A DNA stretch of 64,000 nt, from the NCBI GenBank assembly GCA_019636375.1, contig JAHBXS010000003.1, positions 434,001 to 498,000 on the forward strand, in the 5' to 3' direction. How positions within the stretch are numbered: position 1 is the stretch's first letter; each line of letters starts with the position of its first letter. This stretch comes from Pirellulaceae bacterium. Lineage in GTDB: Bacteria; Planctomycetota; Planctomycetia; Pirellulales; Pirellulaceae. The notes below the pieces were generated by a model. That model was not told the DNA's origin, did not search any database, and saw only the letters and a list, made by a program, of their open reading frames with translations. The translations under genes and the position numbers were made by a program. Positions 57,079 to 64,000 of this stretch are shown piece after piece.

Positions 57079-58178
57079 AAAAGAATGACAAGCACCTGAT
57101 CTTCCTCCCCGATTTCGATCCTTGGGGGCCATGGCGGCAACTCGAACGGCAGTTGCAAACCCGCGCCGAAATCGAGGGCCCTGTACGAGTCGTCAGCTTG
57201 GCGCGGCAAGATCAGTTGCCTAACTCGAAACAACAAGAACGACTTGAGAGAGTTGAATTTGAGCACCTACCCTTGAATTCGATTTCAATTGGCAACTATC
57301 GAAAGTTGAGACAACAAATTCTCGACTGGGCCCCTGATTTTGTTTGGAATTGGGGCGGAGCACCGCTGGTAAGAGGAGCCTGCCGGGAGCTTGACGTCGA
57401 ATTCATTGAGGTTCAATATGGTCCGAAGTCTATTGCAGAAGCGAGCGGTTGGAGCATTCCAGGACGGCAACCAGACCGTGTTCTTACTCCGGTCTTAAAC
57501 CAAGGCGATTCTGGCGGACGTCGCTTCGGCGAGCGCGGGAATGAAAAATTCTTGCGACTTGCCCCGGCAGCGTTATCAGGGCAAGTACAACGGACGACGG
57601 CCAGGGAGAACCTTCGAGCGACCATTGGTGCCCCTCACGATGCGGTGGTGATCACGACTATTTCTCCACTTCGCCCTGAATCGGGACTCAAGGCGGTTTG
57701 TTGGGGCTTCGATCTGTTGAACTGTATTCGTGACGATGTGTATTTGCTGATTGTAGGAAGTGGTTCGCAGCGTTGGCAGCTAGAGCGTTTTTGCCGAACG
57801 CTTGATTGCCGAAAGAAAATCCGCATCATGGATCGACTTGGGGACGAAGCAGTGATGGGAGCCGATGTCTATTGGAACTCCAGTACTGAGAATTTTGCCG
57901 AAGGGGCACTTGCAGCCATGACTTGGGAGGTTCCTGTAGTCACGGTGATCACAGAAGAAACGGCTCCCTTGTTTCGGCATCAGCAAACGGTTTTAGGTGT
58001 CGAACCCGGCAGTCGCGACCAATTCGCTCGTTGGTCGAAGTATTTGTTGGAACGCCCTCTTGAACGGGGAATTTTGATTCAGCAAGCACTGGAATTGGTC
58101 GAGCTTGACTATCAAGCGAAAATGGAATCTGATCTCTTTCGATCCAGCCATTCCGCAGTATCTTTTGGCGATAGGTGA
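57075..58178 (+). CDS. Glycosyltransferase (GT-B type)
   Basis: A 367-residue protein with a GT-B-like layout: an N-terminal domain (HLIFLPDFDPWGPWRQLERQLQ) and a C-terminal domain with VVITTISPLRPESGLKAVCWGFDLL, DDVYLLIVGSGSQRWQLERF, GADVYWNSSTENFAEGALAAMTWEVPVVTVITEE. It is related to the preceding protein in fold. The start is TTG, overlapping the previous stop as TTGA, with GGAG at a proper distance; no in-frame ATG exists nearby. It is 9 bases from the Sua5 gene. The sugar and acceptor are unknown. It probably works in the same pathway as the preceding transferase. Confidence 0.78.
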   Translation: MKKNDKHLIFLPDFDPWGPWRQLERQLQTRAEIEGPVRVVSLARQDQLPNSKQQERLERVEFEHLPLNSISIGNYRKLRQQILDWAPDFVWNWGGAPLVRGACRELDVEFIEVQYGPKSIAEASGWSIPGRQPDRVLTPVLNQGDSGGRRFGERGNEKFLRLAPAALSGQVQRTTARENLRATIGAPHDAVVITTISPLRPESGLKAVCWGFDLLNCIRDDVYLLIVGSGSQRWQLERFCRTLDCRKKIRIMDRLGDEAVMGADVYWNSSTENFAEGALAAMTWEVPVVTVITEETAPLFRHQQTVLGVEPGSRDQFARWSKYLLERPLERGILIQQALELVELDYQAKMESDLFRSSHSAVSFGDR

Positions 58179-58187
58179 TCCGCCCCT

Positions 58188-59165
58188 ATGACCCGCCCTA
58201 GAATCACTCGTTCGATTGAAGAGGTAACAGCTGCTTTACGTGGCGGACAGGTCGTGGCGATTCCCACGGAAACGGTTTACGGATTGGCTGCTGATGCAAC
58301 AAATGAATGCGCACTTGAACTGATCTATGAGGTCAAAGGTCGACCGAAGCGCAACCCGTTGATCGTTCATTTCGCATCCAAGGAACTAGCGTGGGAAGCC
58401 GGAAGTGAAATTCCGGATACCGCTCGACGGTTGGCAAATAGATTTTGGCCGGGTCCGTTGACTTTGATCATTCGCAAGCAAGCAGCGGTGTCGCCAATCA
58501 TCACTGCGGGACAGGAAACGGTCGCAGTACGAGTTCCAAGTCATCCCGTTGCGTTGGAGTTGTTAAAGTTTTTTCCGAGAGGATTGGCTGCACCCTCGGC
58601 CAATCGCTACACAAAAGTCAGTCCGACGACCGCCGAACACGTTGTCAAGGATCTGGAGGGACGACTGAACCTTGTGCTCGACGGCGGGGCGTGTGCAATT
58701 GGAATTGAATCGACCATCGTTGACTGCACTCAGGCTCAACCGGTCCTGTTGCGCCCCGGCTATGTAACGGTAGAAGAACTAGAGCAGACTTTGGGAATTC
58801 CCGTCATGTTTCGAAATGTCGGTGGGACCCTGAGTCCCGGACAACATGCGGTTCACTATGCCCCTGATGCAAAAGTCCACCTGTCAGAACCTGACAAGAT
58901 CGACCACCTGATCGCGGGTTTACGGGACCGGGGCGAAGCCCCCTTGGTGATCTCCGCTCAGACCCCGCATTTGGGAACCAGTGTTACTTGGTGGCAAATT
59001 CCGGACGACCCCGCCGAATTCGCCCGAAGGATTTACGGGTATTTGCGTGAAGCGGATGCAGTTGGATTTAAAACGGTGGTAATCGCCACTCCGAACCAAG
59101 ATGGGATTGGGCGAGCGATTCTAGACAGGTTGGAAAAAGCCGCACAATCTCCAGGGACAACCTAA
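58188..59165 (+). CDS. sua5: Threonylcarbamoyl-AMP synthase, Sua5 type
   Basis: A 325-residue protein. The YrdC domain begins GGQVVAIPTETVYGLAADATNECALELIYEVKGRPKRNPLIVH and continues WPGPLTLII, VAVRVPSHPVALELL, GLAAPSANRY and SPTTAEHVVKDL with GIESTIVDC. A linker (LRPGYVTVEELEQTL) leads to the C-terminal Sua5 domain from about residue 230. The enzyme makes threonylcarbamoyl-AMP from threonine, bicarbonate and ATP for the t6A37 tRNA modification; partner genes tsaB, tsaD and tsaE are not nearby. It follows the second glycosyltransferase by 9 bases and so is probably co-transcribed with hpt. Confidence 0.95.
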   Translation: MTRPRITRSIEEVTAALRGGQVVAIPTETVYGLAADATNECALELIYEVKGRPKRNPLIVHFASKELAWEAGSEIPDTARRLANRFWPGPLTLIIRKQAAVSPIITAGQETVAVRVPSHPVALELLKFFPRGLAAPSANRYTKVSPTTAEHVVKDLEGRLNLVLDGGACAIGIESTIVDCTQAQPVLLRPGYVTVEELEQTLGIPVMFRNVGGTLSPGQHAVHYAPDAKVHLSEPDKIDHLIAGLRDRGEAPLVISAQTPHLGTSVTWWQIPDDPAEFARRIYGYLREADAVGFKTVVIATPNQDGIGRAILDRLEKAAQSPGTT

Positions 59166-59460
59166 CCCCCTCGGTACATTTCTCCAGGTATTACAGGTAA
59201 AACTACGCCCCTGAAAACAATTTTTTGTTGTTTTTTTGCCTGTTTTTGCTATCCTTTAGGGTAGATTATCATCTCAAGTTGGGAGCGGTTGTTTGGGACG
59301 TCGTTAAAAGCGGAGCGTCCGTCAACAATTTAGCCCAGCGCCTCTCGTCTTTTCACTTCCGCCTCGCGTCTGCAAACCGTCGTTTTTTGGTCGCTCGCAG
59401 GTTCGCGTTCTGGGTGCTGTGAAAAGTTCGAAGTTGTTTATCGAGGAAAAGGGAACTGTA

Positions 59461-60972
59461 ATGAAAGTCGCAATGTCAACTCTTCGCTTAATCGCGTTCG
59501 GATTTCTGACCGCCGCCGTTACGGTGTTTTGGTCTGGGTCGCTAGCCGCCCAAGATGCGGCTCAAAATTATGACGTGATGCCATACGCCGACAAGTACAT
59601 GATCCCAGAGGAAGAAGAAGAGGAGATCGATCCTTTTGACATCAATGAAAGGAAGAAGCCTAAGAGTAGTGCCTCCCGGCAAATTGAGCAATTACGCGCG
59701 AGTGACCAGACTAAAGCAGTTGAAGGACTTCGGGCAGGTCGAACCGCTGAAGCGGATGCCCTCGCCAAAGAATTTCTGATTCCGCAAATGACCCAATTCA
59801 ATAATTTGTCAAGCTTAGGAACACTACGAAAGAATTTCTTTTCTAAATTTTTGAACGCATCCTCTGGGCCGACACGAAAGACATTAATTGAACAAACGTG
59901 TTTGCCGACATTCAAGACGATCGTAGAAGGAAATTTTCATCCCTCGGCTCGCTTGAACGCCGTCCTCATCATCGGCAACCTCAATGATGTGGATGCTGAC
60001 TCGTCGGAAAAAGCCGCGCCCATTCCAAACTCCCAAGCGGTAAAGTATCTCCTTGGTTTAGTTGAAAGCGTCGATACGCCCGAGTTTGTTCGAGTAGGCG
60101 CCATGACCGGTTTGCATCGTATCGCCAACATTGAATACGCTCAAAAGCGAGCTGATCCGGGAGATGTCTCGCGGATTTATCAGGTTTCGCTGGCAACGGC
60201 GCAAGGCAAAGCTCCAGGTCAAGAATCATGGAGCCAAGAAGTCTCGTATTGGTTAAAACGCCGCTCGGCTCAGATGCTGGGCTTCTTGAAAAACAAAGGT
60301 CCTGGTAACGAAGCGGTCACGACTCTCTTGGAGATTTTGGCCGACGACAATGCACAAGCCGCATTACGAATGGACGCAATGACCGCCCTGCGTGAAATGG
60401 GGGTCGAAGGCGATAAAGTAAAATCGGTGATCGATACCGTGATCACCATGGCCGCTTTGACACTCGAGGCGGAAGCCAAGGAGATTCGACGTTTGGTCGA
60501 AGAATACGTCAGTATCGGATTGCTGCTTGATGACAAATACCTAATCGATGCCGCAGCTTTCGCCAAAGGCATTGGTGATAAGGACGGGCCAGGTATGGCA
60601 GGCGGGATGGATGGAGGTGATATTGGAAGCACCAAGAAAAAGGCTGGCTCCAACCGTAAGGAAGGATTCGATATCCCCAATCATGCAATCAACACTATTC
60701 GACGCAAACTGAAGTCTTCGCTCTATCACCTACACAAAACTCTATCTAACGAAACGTTAACGAATGGGCTTTCACCAGAAGATTCCAACCGTATTCGCCG
60801 TGCACGCAAAATCATCGAGGCTGCCCTGCGAGATACCGATATTGGTTTGATCGACCTTTCTAAGCCCGACGCAGAAGGCCCTTACGACGACCTTCTCAAG
60901 GAAAACGTGGTGTCAGAAGTTATGTACGAAAGACTGATGAAACTCAGTCAAGAGTTGAAGAATCTCAAGTAA
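59461..60972 (+). CDS. Secreted helical-repeat protein of unknown function
   Basis: About 503 residues. The N-terminus TLRLIAFGFLTAAVTVFWSGSLAAQ is a signal peptide. A short acidic linker (EEEEEEIDPFDINERKKPKSS) follows, then helical repeats with HEAT/ARM-like spacing from about 80 to 370: GTLRKNFFSKFLN, ARLNAVLIIGNLNDVD, EFVRVGAMTGLHRIANIEYAQK, AALRMDAMTALREMG. The C-terminal third is helical with no repeat. Similar secreted HEAT-like proteins occur widely in planctomycetes; a binding role is a guess. ATG 59461 opens the signal peptide, with AAAAGGGAA upstream. The 295-base gap before it is AT-rich and may hold its promoter. Confidence 0.75.
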   Translation: MKVAMSTLRLIAFGFLTAAVTVFWSGSLAAQDAAQNYDVMPYADKYMIPEEEEEEIDPFDINERKKPKSSASRQIEQLRASDQTKAVEGLRAGRTAEADALAKEFLIPQMTQFNNLSSLGTLRKNFFSKFLNASSGPTRKTLIEQTCLPTFKTIVEGNFHPSARLNAVLIIGNLNDVDADSSEKAAPIPNSQAVKYLLGLVESVDTPEFVRVGAMTGLHRIANIEYAQKRADPGDVSRIYQVSLATAQGKAPGQESWSQEVSYWLKRRSAQMLGFLKNKGPGNEAVTTLLEILADDNAQAALRMDAMTALREMGVEGDKVKSVIDTVITMAALTLEAEAKEIRRLVEEYVSIGLLLDDKYLIDAAAFAKGIGDKDGPGMAGGMDGGDIGSTKKKAGSNRKEGFDIPNHAINTIRRKLKSSLYHLHKTLSNETLTNGLSPEDSNRIRRARKIIEAALRDTDIGLIDLSKPDAEGPYDDLLKENVVSEVMYERLMKLSQELKNLK

Positions 60973-61291
60973 GACGTTTCGTCGAACTGAATGAGCAGAG
61001 GGTGTCAGTTTTCTGAACAACCCCTGCTCGTTGGTTCACCTTTGGATTTCTCCAGCGACCGGATATGTATTCTCGATCTTTCCCGCCCACAAGAACATCT
61101 TACGTTTTTCTCTCATTCGCCAGTTGATTCCCCCGAGTGACTACTTTTCATTCGCTCAAATTCAAGCAGAATATAGATGCTTAAAATAACGCTCGTTTTG
61201 AATTGAGGCGATTTTCGCCCTTTCATCGAATTGCCTTTTTTGAATGCGACCTCCGTTTGATAATCACTTCCCAAGTTTTTGAGAACGCAAG
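60973..61291. other. Intergenic region with possible terminator
   Basis: 319 bases between the helical-repeat gene and the kinase gene. It holds a hairpin near its start (60993-61029) and then AT-rich sequence suited to a kinase promoter; nothing else is evident. Confidence 0.5.
60993..61029 (+). terminator. Hairpin, possible terminator
   Basis: GAGCAGAGGGT pairs with ACCCCTGCTC with one bulged base, and an inner TCAG-TTTT-CTGA stem closes the loop. It lies 21 bases after the stop codon. The following sequence is not a clean T-run, so it is a weak candidate for factor-independent termination. Confidence 0.45.
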
Positions 61292-64000
61292 ATGGCGACC
61301 ATCGTTTGCCCCTACTGCCAACATCGCATGCATACTCGTATGCTCAAACCAGGGACTTTTAAACCCAAATGCACGCGATGTCAAACGATCTTTGGAGTCA
61401 AAGTTCCCGACGAAATTGCAGACGACGCCGTTCTTGAGGGGTTGGCATTAAAGCAGTTTTCCCCGGCACCGAGGTCATCCAACACACATCTTCCAGACGA
61501 CGGAGCAACTCGAATCGAGGCGCCGCCACAACCGCCACGTGCAGAAATAACTGATGAAACGCGAAACGATATCGCAGCATCATCACAGACTCGACATGAG
61601 CCTTCAGAACCGGCGCGCCAGGCAGCAGTCGCCAACCCGCAAAAAAAGCCGACTGCTTCGACAACGCATACAAACCAACAGGCCATGCCCGCTCAACTTG
61701 GCGGTTATCGGATCATCTCTGAGTTGGGACGTGGGGGATTGGGAGTCGTCTACCTTGCCAACCAAATGGCTCTCCAACGCAAGGTAGCGCTCAAGGTCAT
61801 CCGTTCGGGACTTGATCAAAATGCCGGAGCCATCGCTCGGTTCGTGCGCGAGGCTTACGCGGCAGCACAACTTGTTCACCACAATGTCGTACAAATTTAC
61901 GATCTGGGACATGATGCTGAAGTCAACTTTTTTAGTATGGAATTGGTCGACGGAAAAAACCTCGCCGAAGTGATTCAAGAAAATGGAAAACTTACGCCGC
62001 AAGTCGCCGCTGGCTACATTCTCCAAGCCGCTCGAGGGCTAGAATTTGCTCACAATGCTGGGATGGTTCATCGAGACATTAAACCTGCAAACCTCATGAT
62101 CAACCGGTCAGGAATTATCAAGGTCGCAGATTTGGGTCTCGTCAAATGGGATCAGTACGAAGAATCTGAAACGCCTCAAGCCAAGCCAACGGCAAAGGCC
62201 GAGAACGCTGATCTGACGGTAGCCGGGACGACTTTAGGGACCATCAACTACATGTCTCCCGAACAGGCTTCCGACTCAACAGCCGTCGATCATCGGGCCG
62301 ACATCTACTCGCTGGGCTGCACATTTTACGCACTCTTAGCAGGCACGCCGCCTTTTAGAGGAAAATCAGTTGCTGAGGTTATCTCGAAACACATGGTGGA
62401 CCCTCCGCCTCGGATCGAATTCAAATCAGAAAATTTGCCAGGCGATGTCAATGCCATCATTGGCAAGATGATGGCCAAGAATCCGGAGTCGCGTTATCAA
62501 AACCTAGGCGAGTTAATTATCGATCTTGAGCGGTTTTTGGGCTTGGAAAGTGGCCAAGGCTACCAACCTTCGCAGGACGCTGTTGCGACACTCGAAGAGT
62601 CGGTTCGGGAATTCAATGCCGCACCCAGTTTGGCGTTGAGGAAATGGGGACCCTTGGCCTTTGCGGGAGCTATCGCGCTGTTGGCAATCGTCGCTTTATT
62701 GATTAGCCCGGTTTGGATTCTGCCCCTCGTGGGATTCGCTGGAGCCACGTTTGTGAGCGGAATCGTGATCCCCAGTTGGAAAAATCGTGAGCATTGGTTC
62801 GGGCTCTGGCGCGAGTTGTTATGGGCACGGCGTTGGGAGTCACTCAGCAAGGGCCTAATCGTGGTCTTGCTCCTCTTGGCCGTGGCCGCCCTTTTCGGAG
62901 TCGGCTTAATCACTTTATTGACAACCGTTCTAGGGGTCGCATTAGGCTTTGCTTGGGACGCGGTCGTGCAGCGGGGCATCGCGACTCAACGAGCCGAAGC
63001 CCTCGAACGCGGAGAGAAACTATTGCAACAAACCCGCCTGTCGGGAGTCAGCGAAAACGCGCTACAATTATTCGTCGCGAAGTACGCAGGCAATCAGTGG
63101 GAGGAGTATTTCGAAGCCCTGTTCGGATACCAAGCCAAGCGGCGGGCTCGTGAAGAACTGTCGCGAGTTGGCGCTGGATCAAGAAAACAAATCTGGCGTC
63201 CCTGGGTTGATCGCCTCGTCGATTATCTCGAAAAACGAGTCGCCGCGGAACGCCAACGTCGCGATCAAAAACACCTCGTCCGTGTCGAACGCGCGGCCCT
63301 TGTTCATCAGGGAGTCAAGGCGGAAGAGGCCGAGGCCCAAGCCAGCCTGCTTGCTGCGGCTTTGGTCGAGGATGCCGCCAAGTCTAAACCTAGTCCGTTA
63401 GCAACCGCCTCACAAGGCACTCGCCCCGTCGATGCCGCAGAGGCCGCAAGACTCAAACGCGAAAAATTTCAACGCATGATGGCCGAGGCTCGCAGCGGAA
63501 AATCCAAACGACGGGCCAGCCTCTGGGAAACGCTTGACCCTATCTGCGGCCCACTACTGAGCGCTCCCATGCGATTGGGGTTGGGTTTGCTGCTGCTCGT
63601 TGCTTTCGGATTTTGGGTCAAGGAAAACCTGGACATTAGCCAGTTTTCAAACGTCACCTCCGAAGAGGCAAAAGAGGCGGCTGGGGCTCTGTTGGCCGAC
63701 GGCAATGAAGCCGCCGCTCAATTAGCGAACCGTTTCGGCATCACGCAACTTTTGGGTAATCCCAAACCACTATCTTGGCCCATTGTGGGAACGAGTCTCA
63801 GCGGATTCGGACCGTTGACCGCTGGACTGTTGTTGATCTTTACGGGTCTCTTGGGAGGCTGGCGTTTGTCTCTGTTTGCCCTTCCCGCAGCTATTACCAT
63901 TCTGTTCGCGAGTTCGCTGGGAGTTCCTGATTTATCCTGGCTCGGTGGTTCAACCGGTCTCGCCAGCTTGATCGGCGTTGGGCTCGTCTTTGTCGGAATG
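61292..64000 (+). CDS. Membrane Ser/Thr protein kinase with N-terminal zinc ribbon (3' end outside window)
   Basis: The open frame of at least 903 residues continues past the window end. It begins MATIVCPYCQHRM with a zinc ribbon formed by C6-P-Y-C9 and C27-T-R-C30. A disordered linker (about 45-135) leads to a Hanks-type kinase domain: the glycine loop LGRGGLGVVY (145-154), VALK (Lys168), HRDIKPANLM (260-269) and DLGLVKWD (280-287), where the usual DFG is DLG. GTINYMSPEQ and DIYSLGCTFYALLAGTPPF are normal. Pairs of membrane helices occupy about 452-490 and 519-555, and further hydrophobic stretches lie near 756-776 and 830-870. It probably receives an envelope signal. Target proteins are unknown. 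Confidence 0.9.
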   Translation, partial: MATIVCPYCQHRMHTRMLKPGTFKPKCTRCQTIFGVKVPDEIADDAVLEGLALKQFSPAPRSSNTHLPDDGATRIEAPPQPPRAEITDETRNDIAASSQTRHEPSEPARQAAVANPQKKPTASTTHTNQQAMPAQLGGYRIISELGRGGLGVVYLANQMALQRKVALKVIRSGLDQNAGAIARFVREAYAAAQLVHHNVVQIYDLGHDAEVNFFSMELVDGKNLAEVIQENGKLTPQVAAGYILQAARGLEFAHNAGMVHRDIKPANLMINRSGIIKVADLGLVKWDQYEESETPQAKPTAKAENADLTVAGTTLGTINYMSPEQASDSTAVDHRADIYSLGCTFYALLAGTPPFRGKSVAEVISKHMVDPPPRIEFKSENLPGDVNAIIGKMMAKNPESRYQNLGELIIDLERFLGLESGQGYQPSQDAVATLEESVREFNAAPSLALRKWGPLAFAGAIALLAIVALLISPVWILPLVGFAGATFVSGIVIPSWKNREHWFGLWRELLWARRWESLSKGLIVVLLLLAVAALFGVGLITLLTTVLGVALGFAWDAVVQRGIATQRAEALERGEKLLQQTRLSGVSENALQLFVAKYAGNQWEEYFEALFGYQAKRRAREELSRVGAGSRKQIWRPWVDRLVDYLEKRVAAERQRRDQKHLVRVERAALVHQGVKAEEAEAQASLLAAALVEDAAKSKPSPLATASQGTRPVDAAEAARLKREKFQRMMAEARSGKSKRRASLWETLDPICGPLLSAPMRLGLGLLLLVAFGFWVKENLDISQFSNVTSEEAKEAAGALLADGNEAAAQLANRFGITQLLGNPKPLSWPIVGTSLSGFGPLTAGLLLIFTGLLGGWRLSLFALPAAITILFASSLGVPDLSWLGGSTGLASLIGVGLVFVGM

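Overview
The window most probably comes from a planctomycete chromosome of moderate GC content; I cannot place it to genus. The signs are a DUF1559 type-IV-pilin-like protein with the FTLIELLVVIAIIGILVGLLL leader, a Tat-exported Gfo/Idh/MocA oxidoreductase, a long MoxR/DUF58/BatA/VWA membrane operon, DUF11-repeat, PQQ-propeller and sortilin-type propeller proteins, a Ser/Thr kinase with an N-terminal zinc ribbon, and intergenic palindromic repeats of a kind I associate with planctomycetes. No rRNA, tRNA, insertion sequence, prophage or cas gene was seen.

Layout. 0-4.3 kb: a minus-strand hpf-ptsN pair, then a plus-strand VWA membrane protein and a large secreted protein. 4.3-6.2 kb: a repeat-rich patch around a Uma2-family nuclease gene, with a three-copy 42-bp hairpin repeat, an 18-bp inverted repeat, covarying CCCCCGG palindromes and one copy of a dispersed element of about 165 bp. 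6.2-9.0 kb: an alpha/beta hydrolase, then a minus-strand lipoprotein and a DUF1559 protein. 9.4-17.4 kb: formate-tetrahydrofolate ligase, Gfo/Idh/MocA oxidoreductase, exported MsrA, a TlpA-like thioredoxin with calcium-binding-like loops, and SerA. 17.6-28.2 kb: a secreted unknown, an Rpn-type nuclease, a GT39 glycosyltransferase, a convergent Bpt leucyltransferase, a DUF4175-like membrane protein and a large secreted propeller.

28.4-42.4 kb: a seven-gene plus-strand operon (MoxR ATPase, DUF58, BatA-like, TPR/PQQ propeller, VWA, DUF4175-like, coiled-coil protein) that looks like an envelope-associated MoxR/VWA machine. 43.0-48.8 kb: a DUF4286 protein divergent from a three-gene cassette (LuxE/PaaK-like adenylating enzyme, LuxC/ALDH-like acyl reductase, Fe-type alcohol dehydrogenase) that could reduce a carboxylic acid to an alcohol, followed by a PQQ-propeller protein. 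48.9-53.7 kb (minus strand): a GT39 protein with an N-terminal region like a truncated GT2 domain, and a DUF11-repeat protein. 54.0-64.0 kb: a SPOR-like exported protein, the tightly packed set hpt / two GT4-like glycosyltransferases / Sua5, a secreted helical-repeat protein, and a membrane Ser/Thr kinase cut by the window end.

The most promising candidates for something undescribed are the acid-to-alcohol cassette, the MoxR/VWA operon with its unlinked DUF4175-like paralogue, the GT2-remnant/GT39 fusion and the intergenic repeat families. All functional calls come from reading motifs by eye; no database search was run.
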